Shown here one piece after another: positions 1 to 7,296 of a DNA stretch of 8,332 nucleotides; positions within the stretch are counted from its first letter, which is position 1; every line of letters begins with the position of its first letter. The notes under the pieces were generated by a model. The model saw only the letters and a list, made by a program, of their open reading frames with translations. It searched no databases and had not been told where the DNA came from. Made by a program: the position numbers and the translations under genes. Source of the DNA: an uncultured Lachnospira sp. (lineage in GTDB: Bacteria > Bacillota > Clostridia > Lachnospirales > Lachnospiraceae); contig CAAHEK010000093.1 in the NCBI GenBank assembly GCA_900772425.1, positions 1 through 8,332 of the forward strand. Direction: 5' to 3'.

Positions 1-54
1 AATCAGTCCTAATCCTACAGCGCCTGTCGGTCCTGTTATAATAGCTGCCTGCAT
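1..54 (-). CDS. NAD(P)-dependent epimerase/dehydratase (SDR family), N-terminal fragment cut by window edge
   Basis: Eighteen codons are visible, starting at an ATG at 54-52 and running off the left edge. The translation, MQAAIITGPTGAVGLGLI, is a short hydrophobic strand followed by a glycine-rich TGPTGAVG turn. This is the nucleotide-binding start of the extended short-chain dehydrogenase (epimerase/dehydratase) fold, in the variant TGxTGxxG. An AGGAGG ribosome binding site lies at 59-64, four bases upstream of the ATG, which supports a real start. The gene begins 29 bases after the stop of the ThDP enzyme and on the same strand, so it is probably co-transcribed. By analogy with the yersiniose pathway it could reduce or epimerise the carbonyl left after two-carbon addition, but substrate and length cannot be seen here. 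That role is inference. Confidence 0.72.
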   Translation of the reverse strand, partial: MQAAIITGPTGAVGLGLI

Positions 55-58
55 TGTG

Positions 59-64
59 CCTCCT
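59..64 (-). promoter_or_regulatory. Ribosome binding site of the left-edge SDR gene
   Basis: On the minus strand this reads AGGAGG, a full Shine-Dalgarno core, followed after CACA by the ATG at 54. It is the main evidence that the 18-codon fragment at the edge is the start of a gene. The four-base spacing is a little short. Confidence 0.7.
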
Positions 65-83
65 GTGTCTTATAACACTGCTG

Positions 84-1922
84 TTATTCTTCATCCATCA
101 ATGGAATAAACATCTGTTTCTTTAATTCTTCTCTTGGAAGGAATGGTGCCAAATCCTCAAGTGGAGGACTTACCAAGGTTCCATCCTCAAGTCTCTTAGT
201 GCTGCTCTTAGGTTCCCATACCTGCTTAGTATCCGTAAAGATTTCACAAAATGTTGCTCCATCCTCCTCAAGCACTTCATCAACAACCTTTTTCATCTCT
301 GCATTTGATGATGCACTAAAATATTTATATCCAAAAGCTTCTGCAATCTTCTTAAATTCAGGGAATGACAAATCTCCTGATTCAGGTCCTATACCTATCT
401 TACAATGTTCTTTAAAAAGATTGTTCTGTGTAAGTCTTATTGAATGATATCCGTTATTATTAATAAGGAATATCTTAATCGGAAGCTTATTAGTAAGCAC
501 AGTCTGTAATTCCTGAAGGTTCATCATAATGCTTCCGTCACCTTCAAGACATATGGTTGTTCTTCTTTCTCCACCTATACATGTTCCTATAGCTGCCGGA
601 AGACCATATCCCATACTTGCTATGGCACTATTATTAGCCATTCTGCTTCCCTTTTGTATTACATATGCCTGATTTCCTACAACACAGCACGCACCGTTTG
701 ATACTGCTGTAAGGCTGTTTTCAGGCAGTCTGCTGCTTAAATATCTCACAAATGCATATACATTTGCTGTACTTCCATTCTCTTCCCATTGTCTTGGCAA
801 CACAGCAGGATATTCTTTCTTCCATCTCTGTGTTGTTGAAAGCCACTCTCCGCCTTCTGATACAGGTGCCATATCTGTAGCAAGTTTGTTAAGCTTAGTA
901 AGGAAATCTTTTGCATCAGCCCAGATAGGCATTTCAACATGGATTGTAGGTTTCTTTAATTCAGCCTTATCAACATCAACCATTATGACTTCTGCTGCTC
1001 TTGCCCATGTTTTCCAATTGTATCCTGTCTGTCTTATAGAAATTCTTGTACCTACAGCAAGTATTAAATCTGCATTCTGTATAGCCCAGTTTCCAGGCCT
1101 GTCACCCATATTTCCTGCTCTTCCGCAGTATAATGGACTATCGTCTTCTATCAAATCAACCGCATTCCAATAAGTAACAATAGGAATATTTAACTTTTCT
1201 GCAACTTCCCTGAACACTTTATATGCACCTGAAAGTCTTATTCCATATCCTGCATGGAATACAGGTCTTTTTGCATTTTTGATTTTCTCAAGAACTGTTT
1301 TTACTACATCCTCACTTACTTCCGGTGGAAGATATGAATCATCCTCTGCAGGGTCATATCCTTCAAGTTCATCCGTCTCTATATATCCACCCTGGAAATT
1401 AACAGGAATATCAATCCATACAGGACCCGGTCTTCCTGTTGTAGCAAGATGCCATGCCTTTTCCAATGCATATCTTATATTCTTTGGGTCTTCTATCATT
1501 GTTGCGTACTTCGTCATATTTGACACAGATTTAACAATGTCATATTCCTGATCACCCATTGCTCTTAAAGGTGTCTCAGTATATGCAAGTGCATATCTTG
1601 ATGTTGTATCATAACGCACCTGTCCGCTTATTATAAACATCGGAATAGAATCCAGCCATCCGCCTACAACTCCCGTAAGAGCATTAGTTCCTCCGGGACC
1701 TGTTGTAACGCAGACTGCTGCAATCTTATTATCAATTCTTGCATATGCTTCGGCGGCTATGGCACACGCCTGCTCATGATGATTATATGTTACCTTTAAT
1801 TTATCATTATGTCCCAATGCATCATTAAGGTGCATTGCGCCTCCTCCAACTACGGAAAATACATCAGTAACTCCGTGTTCAACAAGGAAATTAGCAACAT
1901 AATCTGCTAAACGTATTTTCAT
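84..1922 (-). CDS. ThDP-dependent acetolactate synthase-like enzyme, candidate YerE-type two-carbon transferase on a CDP-keto-sugar
   Basis: This 612-residue cytosolic protein shows the three-domain ThDP fold: an N-terminal domain (about 1-172) with the catalytic glutamate E50 in NHHEQACA and a GPGGTNALTG loop, a central domain (about 205-340), and a C-terminal domain (about 405-560) with the cofactor motif GDG (461-463) ending at NNN (488-490). A tail of about 45 residues (565-612) rich in Pro, Glu and Leu follows. The ATG has a GGAGG site at 1930-1934, seven bases upstream. It starts 56 bases after rfbH. Housekeeping acetolactate synthases usually sit with ilvN/ilvC, which are absent here. 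Known biology: YerE of Yersinia is a ThDP flavoenzyme that decarboxylates pyruvate and adds the two-carbon unit to C4 of CDP-3,6-dideoxy-4-keto-glucose. The position after rfbH suggests the same job (inference). The superfamily is certain; the substrate is not. Confidence 0.85.
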   Translation of the reverse strand: MKIRLADYVANFLVEHGVTDVFSVVGGGAMHLNDALGHNDKLKVTYNHHEQACAIAAEAYARIDNKIAAVCVTTGPGGTNALTGVVGGWLDSIPMFIISGQVRYDTTSRYALAYTETPLRAMGDQEYDIVKSVSNMTKYATMIEDPKNIRYALEKAWHLATTGRPGPVWIDIPVNFQGGYIETDELEGYDPAEDDSYLPPEVSEDVVKTVLEKIKNAKRPVFHAGYGIRLSGAYKVFREVAEKLNIPIVTYWNAVDLIEDDSPLYCGRAGNMGDRPGNWAIQNADLILAVGTRISIRQTGYNWKTWARAAEVIMVDVDKAELKKPTIHVEMPIWADAKDFLTKLNKLATDMAPVSEGGEWLSTTQRWKKEYPAVLPRQWEENGSTANVYAFVRYLSSRLPENSLTAVSNGACCVVGNQAYVIQKGSRMANNSAIASMGYGLPAAIGTCIGGERRTTICLEGDGSIMMNLQELQTVLTNKLPIKIFLINNNGYHSIRLTQNNLFKEHCKIGIGPESGDLSFPEFKKIAEAFGYKYFSASSNAEMKKVVDEVLEEDGATFCEIFTDTKQVWEPKSSTKRLEDGTLVSPPLEDLAPFLPREELKKQMFIPLMDEE

Positions 1923-1978
1923 AACCTGACCTCCACATTTTTATAATTAGTCCTGATAAATTATATTTATCGTTTTAA

Positions 1979-3316
1979 TTACTGATTAACAGCTTCCTTG
2001 ATTGTCTTAGCCATGTAATCAATCATTTCATCTGTCATTCCAGGATATACACCTACCCAGAACGTATCATTCATAATTCTGTCTGTTGTTTCAAGACCGC
2101 CTACTACTCTGTAGCCTTCTCCTGTTGCTCTCATCTCATCAAAACAAGGATGCTTTGTTAAGTTTCCAGCAAAGAGGTTTCTTGTCTGCACGCCATGGTC
2201 TTCAATATACTTAACAACTTCTTTTCTATCAATTCCTTCTTTAACAGTAATAAGGAATCCAAACCAGCTTGGTCTTGAATTTTCACATGGTACAGGAAGT
2301 ATTACCTTATCCTCTATGTCAGCAAGAGCTGCTCTTAATCTGTCAAAGTTGTGTCTTCTTCTTTCAACAAATGAAGGGAACTTTTCAAGCTGTGCACATC
2401 CTACAGCAGCCTGCATATCTGTTGCCTTTAAGTTATATCCAAAATGTGAATATACATATTTATGGTCGTATCCTAATGGAAGTTCGCCATACTGCTTATC
2501 AAATCTATGTCCGCAAAGGTTATCCTTTCCTGATGGGCATACGCAGTCACGTCCCCAGTCTCTGAATGAACGTATACACTTGTTAAGAAGTGCATTATTT
2601 GTGTATACAGCACCACCTTCACCCATTGTCATATGATGTGGAGGATAGAAGCTGCTTGTTCCGATATCTCCGATTGTTCCTGTAAACTTCTCTTCGCCGT
2701 TTATTGTGTATTTTGAGCCAAGTGCATCACAGTTATCTTCAACGAGCCAGAGATTGTGCTTGTCACAGAATGCCTTAACAGCTGCTAAATCAAATGGATT
2801 ACCAAGTGTATGTGCAATCATAACAGCCTTTGTCTTATCTGATAAAGCTTCCTCAAGCTTTGTAACATCAATGTTGTACTGTGGAATTGTTACATCTACA
2901 AACACAGGTACTGCACCATACTGGATAGCAGGAGTTACCGTTGTAGGGAAACCTGCTGCTACTGTGATGATTTCATCGCCTCTCTTAATTCTTCTGTCTC
3001 CGAGAAGTGGAGAAGTAAGTGCCATAAATGCATTTAAGTTAGCTGATGAACCTGAGTTTACAACTGAAACATACTTAACGCCAAGATATTCACCGAGCTT
3101 TTTCTCAAACTCATCTGTGTAACGTCCTGCTGTAAGCCAGAATTCAAGTGCTGAATCAACAAGGTTCATCATTTCCTTGCTATCATATACTCTGCTCGCA
3201 TATGAAATTCTGTCGCCTTCTTTGTATTTCTTCTGGTTATGATATTTTTTGCAATACTCATCAACAATTCCGAGTATTTCCTGTCTTGCTTCTAATTCAT
3301 TCTTATTATCAAACAT
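1979..3316 (-). CDS. rfbH: CDP-6-deoxy-L-threo-D-glycero-4-hexulose 3-dehydrase (E1; PLP and [2Fe-2S])
   Basis: The enzyme removes the C3 hydroxyl of CDP-4-keto-6-deoxyglucose, the committed step to CDP-3,6-dideoxy sugars. It has the type I aminotransferase fold, but the PLP lysine is replaced by histidine in SFYPPHHMTMGEGG (first His about 227), the hallmark separating dehydrases from sugar aminotransferases. VEDNCDALG supplies the pyridine-binding Asp (194) and cluster ligand Cys196; Cys258, Cys260 and Cys268 complete the [2Fe-2S] set (C-X61-C-X-C-X7-C). The C-terminal FAGNLTKHP and DTFWVGVYPG blocks match Salmonella RfbH. I chose the ATG at 3316 (445 residues) because GAGG lies six bases upstream; the longer frame from the ATG at 3346 adds ten residues, has no ribosome binding site and is not conserved. 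The gap to rfbG is 43 bases. Also called ddhC or ascC. Confidence 0.95.
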   Translation of the reverse strand: MFDNKNELEARQEILGIVDEYCKKYHNQKKYKEGDRISYASRVYDSKEMMNLVDSALEFWLTAGRYTDEFEKKLGEYLGVKYVSVVNSGSSANLNAFMALTSPLLGDRRIKRGDEIITVAAGFPTTVTPAIQYGAVPVFVDVTIPQYNIDVTKLEEALSDKTKAVMIAHTLGNPFDLAAVKAFCDKHNLWLVEDNCDALGSKYTINGEEKFTGTIGDIGTSSFYPPHHMTMGEGGAVYTNNALLNKCIRSFRDWGRDCVCPSGKDNLCGHRFDKQYGELPLGYDHKYVYSHFGYNLKATDMQAAVGCAQLEKFPSFVERRRHNFDRLRAALADIEDKVILPVPCENSRPSWFGFLITVKEGIDRKEVVKYIEDHGVQTRNLFAGNLTKHPCFDEMRATGEGYRVVGGLETTDRIMNDTFWVGVYPGMTDEMIDYMAKTIKEAVNQ

Positions 3317-3322
3317 TTTTAT

Positions 3323-3326
3323 CCTC
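3323..3326 (-). promoter_or_regulatory. Ribosome binding site that decides the rfbH start
   Basis: The minus strand reads GAGG within AATGAGGATAAAAATG, six bases before the ATG at 3316. The upstream in-frame ATG at 3346 is preceded only by A/T-rich sequence with no purine-rich core. The site therefore favours the 445-residue product over the 455-residue one. Confidence 0.65.
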
Positions 3327-3359
3327 ATTTCCGCAATTTTATGCATAATATTTTAAATT

Positions 3360-4409
3360 TTAACCGGCAAAAAACTCGTCAATTTCTTTATCAAGGCAGG
3401 CTGCTACATCTCCGCCTTCTGCATAAACCTTTGACCACTCAACACTCTTTTCTATTGCAGTATCAAAATTCCAACGTGGTTTCCAGCCAAATGTTGTCTT
3501 TAACTTTGAACAGTCAAGTTTAAGGAAATTAGCCTCATGTGGACCGCCATCATATTTATTGACCCATTTAAGACCCTCTCCCCATTTGTTACAAAATGTA
3601 TCAACAAGTGTTCCTGTTGTTATACAGTCACTCTCATCAGGACCAACATTATAGAAACCTGCGTATTTCTTGTCCTTAAACTGTTCCATAGCAATCATAA
3701 GATATGCTGCCAATGGTTCAAGTACATGCTGGTATGGTCTTGTTGAATGAGGATTTCTTACAATGATATCCTCTTTCTTAATTGCTGCCCTTACACAGTC
3801 AGGAACAATCCTATCATTGGCAAAATCTCCGCCACCAATTACATTTCCGGCTCTGGCTGTAGAAACTGCAACATCCATATCCTTAAAAAATGAATTGATA
3901 TAGCTGTGTGTTACAAGTTCTGAACATGACTTACTGTTAGAATATGGATCATAACCATCAAGAGGTTCATTTTCCCTGTAGCCCCATGCCCATTCATTAT
4001 TATGGTATACCTTATCAGTAGTTACATTAAGGAATGACTTAACACATGGATTAAGTCTTACACATTCACATATATTTACTGTTCCCATAACATTAGTTTC
4101 ATATGTGTATACAGGGTCTTTGTATGAATCACGTACAATAGGCTGAGCTGCAAGATGTAAAACTATCTCAGGCTGTACCTCTTCAAACACCTGTTTAAGG
4201 TGTGCCAAATCTCTTATATCACCTATTACAGAATTAATACTGCTCTCAACATCAGCCATTGAAAATAAATTTGGCTCTGTTGGTGGAACAAGTGAATAGC
4301 CTGTAACCTGCGCACCGGCTCTTACCAGTATTCTGCATAACCAGGTTCCTTTAAAGCCTGTATGGCCTGTCACAAGAACCTTTTTACCATTATAAAAACT
4401 TAAATCCAT
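3360..4409 (-). CDS. rfbG: CDP-glucose 4,6-dehydratase
   Basis: This extended SDR enzyme converts CDP-D-glucose to CDP-4-keto-6-deoxy-D-glucose using bound NAD. From the ATG at 4409 it has 349 residues, close to the usual 355-360. The NAD-binding loop TGHTGFKG is at 14-21. The catalytic TDK stands at 131-133 in NVTTDKVYHN, and the YxxxK pair is Y156/K160 in YDPYSNSK. Further family blocks are WGYRENEPLDGYDPYS, RAGNVIGGGDFANDR and RPYQHVLEPL, all close to Salmonella/Yersinia RfbG. An in-frame ATG at 4439, immediately after the rfbF stop, would add ten residues (MLYSERLCTK) and could allow coupled translation. The family normally begins as at 4409 (MDLSFYNGKK), so I prefer that start. It supplies the substrate for RfbH downstream. 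Also called ddhB or ascB. Confidence 0.95.
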   Translation of the reverse strand: MDLSFYNGKKVLVTGHTGFKGTWLCRILVRAGAQVTGYSLVPPTEPNLFSMADVESSINSVIGDIRDLAHLKQVFEEVQPEIVLHLAAQPIVRDSYKDPVYTYETNVMGTVNICECVRLNPCVKSFLNVTTDKVYHNNEWAWGYRENEPLDGYDPYSNSKSCSELVTHSYINSFFKDMDVAVSTARAGNVIGGGDFANDRIVPDCVRAAIKKEDIIVRNPHSTRPYQHVLEPLAAYLMIAMEQFKDKKYAGFYNVGPDESDCITTGTLVDTFCNKWGEGLKWVNKYDGGPHEANFLKLDCSKLKTTFGWKPRWNFDTAIEKSVEWSKVYAEGGDVAACLDKEIDEFFAG

Positions 4410-4421
4410 CTTCGTACATAA

Positions 4422-4428
4422 CCTTTCT
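4422..4428 (-). promoter_or_regulatory. Probable ribosome binding site of rfbG
   Basis: The minus strand reads AGAAAGG, about 12 bases before the ATG at 4409, which is a long spacing. The alternative ATG at 4439 has only a weak GGAAGA-like site inside the end of rfbF. Family alignment decides the start more strongly than this site does. Confidence 0.4.
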
Positions 4429-4439
4429 GAATATAACAT

Positions 4440-5216
4440 TTACCATTTCTTCCAAGGAGCTGTTCCTGTTGCAAGATACTTTTCAAGCATATCCATTTCT
4501 CTCTTTGTATCCATGCACTGCCAGAAGCCCTTATGCATATATGACATAAGCTGTCCTTCTTTAGCAAGCTTTTCAAGCGGTTCTCTTTCAAACACTGTCT
4601 GGTCTCCCTCAATATAATCAAATATTTCAGGATTAAGTACCATATAACCTGCATTGATTGGTGCACCGTCTGTATGGCTCTTCTCTCTGAAGGATTTAAC
4701 CGCATTATCTCCTCCGATATCAAGAACACCCTTCTGCTGTTCAAGCATAACTGCTGTAAGTGTGGCAATCTTTCCATGCTGCTTATGGAATTCAACAAGC
4801 TTGTTCATATCCACATCGCATACTCCGTCTCCGTATGTCATAAGGAATGGCTCATCACCAACATACTTCTGGATACGCTTAATTCTTCCGCCTGTCATTG
4901 TGTTAAGGCCGGTATCTACAACTGTTACCTTCCAAGGCTCACAATGCTGTTCATGTATTATCATGTCATTTGAACCCTTTGTAAAATCAAATGTAATATC
5001 ACTGTTGTGAAGGAAATAATCAGCAAACCATTCTTTAATTACATACTGCTTATATCCTGCGCATATAATAAACTCATCAAAACCGTAATATTCATATTCC
5101 TTCATGATATGCCAGAGAATAGGCTTTCCTCCTATCTCTATCATTGGCTTTGGTTTAAACTGGCTTTCCTCACTTATTCTTGTTCCGAAACCACCTGCAA
5201 GTAATACAACTTTCAT
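4440..5216 (-). CDS. rfbF: Glucose-1-phosphate cytidylyltransferase
   Basis: This enzyme makes CDP-glucose from glucose-1-phosphate and CTP, the entry step of the CDP-dideoxyhexose route. At 258 residues it has the usual family length (about 257). The nucleotidyltransferase signature GGFGTR is at 8-13 and KPKPM at 21-25. TYGDGVCDVD (127-136) carries the metal-binding aspartate. INAGYMV (187-193) and FWQCMDTKREMD (231-242) are typical of the cytidylyltransferase branch rather than of RmlA-type thymidylyltransferases. A strong GGAGG site (5223-5227) lies six bases before the ATG. The gene follows the rmd-like gene by 25 bases, and its TAA directly abuts an alternative ATG of rfbG. The order rfbF-rfbG-rfbH is the same as in Salmonella and Yersinia O-antigen clusters. 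Also called ddhA or ascA. Confidence 0.95.
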   Translation of the reverse strand: MKVVLLAGGFGTRISEESQFKPKPMIEIGGKPILWHIMKEYEYYGFDEFIICAGYKQYVIKEWFADYFLHNSDITFDFTKGSNDMIIHEQHCEPWKVTVVDTGLNTMTGGRIKRIQKYVGDEPFLMTYGDGVCDVDMNKLVEFHKQHGKIATLTAVMLEQQKGVLDIGGDNAVKSFREKSHTDGAPINAGYMVLNPEIFDYIEGDQTVFEREPLEKLAKEGQLMSYMHKGFWQCMDTKREMDMLEKYLATGTAPWKKW

Positions 5217-5241
5217 ATGTTTCCTCCATTTTTTCCTATAG

Positions 5242-6177
5242 TTATTGATTTCTCCAATGCTCTAAGGTTTCAAGCAATGTCTGTTCCAAAGGTATCTGTG
5301 GTTCCCAGCCCACTTCACTCTTTATTTTACTTATATCAGGTTCAATAATAGGAACATCTACAGGTCTTAATTTCTTTTCATCTATCTTAACCTCAATATT
5401 CTTATCTGACATTGAAACAATTTTATTCAGTATATCTTCAATAGCTACCGCATTACCTGTTCCGACATTATAGGTTTCGCCTCTCTTGCCGCCTTTAACA
5501 AGCTTTGCATAAGCCTTAACCACATCACGCACATCGGTAAAATCTCTCTTTGCGCTCAGATTTCCAACATAAATAACCGGCTCCTGTATACCTTTTTCTA
5601 TATCAGCAACCTGCTTACAGAAATCTGCCACAACAAACATAGGTGTCTGATTAGGGCCTATATGGTTAAATGCTCTTACCATCATTATATCTAAATCATA
5701 TGCATCTGAATATATCTTTCCAAGCATGTTCTGGCATGCCTTTGTTGCAGCGTATATATTGCCCGGACGCACAACATTATCTTCTATAATAGGACATTCA
5801 TCTTTCTTTATATGTCCGTATTCCTCGCCTGAACCGATTAACAGGATTCTTGGCTTTTTTTCTACTGCTCTTGCTGCCTCTAATAAATTAATGCAGCCCT
5901 TTACATTAACATCAACTGTCAATGTAGGATTCTTCCATGAATATGCAACTGATGACTGTGCTGCAAGGTGGAATAAATAATCCGTCTTTTCCTCGTTAAG
6001 CAGATTAATAATCTGATCTATATCAAGAATATCAAGATTCCTAACCTTCGCATTATCCATATTAAGAGTTTCTTTTTCAGTCTTCGTTACTGTAACCTCA
6101 TATCCCAAATCATTAACAAGATGATTTACAAGATATGGACCTACGAATCCGCCCCCTCCAATAACTAATGCTTTCAT
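5242..6177 (-). CDS. rmd: GDP-4-keto-6-deoxy-D-mannose reductase (Rmd-like), probable GDP-D-rhamnose synthase
   Basis: The 311-residue extended SDR protein has the length of known Rmd enzymes. The NAD(P) loop GGGGFVG is at 7-13. The catalytic Ser is about 116 (IGSGEEYG) and the YxxxK pair is Y142/K146 in YAATK. RAFNHIGPNQ (168-177) and AKRDFTDVRDVV (209-220) are blocks seen in GDP-6-deoxymannose reductases. It lies 71 bases after gmd, whose product is the expected substrate, and GAGG (6184-6187) sits six bases before the ATG. It lacks the look of GDP-L-fucose synthase (Fcl), so I expect no C3/C5 epimerisation, giving GDP-D-rhamnose. The C4-epimeric product GDP-6-deoxy-D-talose (Tld-type) cannot be excluded from sequence alone. 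The gene occupies the place that the E3 reductase gene (rfbI) holds before rfbF in Salmonella. Confidence 0.8.
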   Translation of the reverse strand: MKALVIGGGGFVGPYLVNHLVNDLGYEVTVTKTEKETLNMDNAKVRNLDILDIDQIINLLNEEKTDYLFHLAAQSSVAYSWKNPTLTVDVNVKGCINLLEAARAVEKKPRILLIGSGEEYGHIKKDECPIIEDNVVRPGNIYAATKACQNMLGKIYSDAYDLDIMMVRAFNHIGPNQTPMFVVADFCKQVADIEKGIQEPVIYVGNLSAKRDFTDVRDVVKAYAKLVKGGKRGETYNVGTGNAVAIEDILNKIVSMSDKNIEVKIDEKKLRPVDVPIIEPDISKIKSEVGWEPQIPLEQTLLETLEHWRNQ

Positions 6178-6206
6178 ACATTACCTCGTTTCCATTACAT
6201 CAAACA

Positions 6207-6235
6207 TTGTCAGGACAGTTATACTGCCCTGACAA
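6207..6235 (-). other. Hairpin in the gmd-rmd intergenic gap
   Basis: In the minus-strand transcript TTGTCAGGGCAGT pairs with ACTGTCCTGACAA across a three-base ATA loop, giving a 13-bp stem with one G-U wobble. It begins 13 bases after the gmd stop codon, in the longest gap of the operon (71 bases). The bases after the stem (TGTTTGATG) do not form a real U-tract, so it is not a convincing intrinsic terminator. It may instead be a leaky attenuator, an RNA-processing or stabilising element, or a binding site. The pairing is seen directly; the role is inference. Confidence 0.6.
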
Positions 6236-6248
6236 ATATTTTTAAATA

Positions 6249-7280
<1,032 letters not shown>

Positions 7281-7296
7281 CTATCTCCAATCTATT

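Noticed and set aside
84..1922. Calling the ThDP enzyme a housekeeping acetolactate synthase (ilvB)
   Set aside because: No ilvN, ilvC or ilvD neighbour is seen, and it sits inside a nucleotide-sugar operon directly after rfbH.
1955..1971. AT-rich palindrome with an embedded minus-strand TATAAT (1965-1960) in the rfbH-ThDP gap, considered as a promoter or hairpin
   Set aside because: No good -35 element lies 16-19 bases upstream (best about 3 of 6 matches), the stem is only 7 bp and almost all A/T, and such hexamers are common by chance in AT-rich gaps.
2706..3122. 138-codon plus-strand open frame opposite rfbH, and similar plus-strand frames opposite the other genes
   Set aside because: They lie wholly antisense to strongly conserved genes, show low-complexity Ser/Thr/Leu/Pro-rich translations, and none has a recognisable motif.
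3317..3346. Ten-residue N-terminal extension of rfbH from the ATG at 3346
   Set aside because: There is no ribosome binding site before it, while GAGG sits six bases before the ATG at 3316, and RfbH relatives do not share the extension.
4400..4798. 132-codon minus-strand open frame overlapping the end of rfbF and the start of rfbG
   Set aside because: It is a shifted-frame shadow of rfbF, whose own frame carries all the family motifs; its translation resembles nothing recognisable.
6207..6235. Intrinsic terminator ending the upstream transcript after gmd
   Set aside because: The stem is good, but only a short TGTTT follows it on the minus strand and the downstream genes lack a visible promoter of their own.
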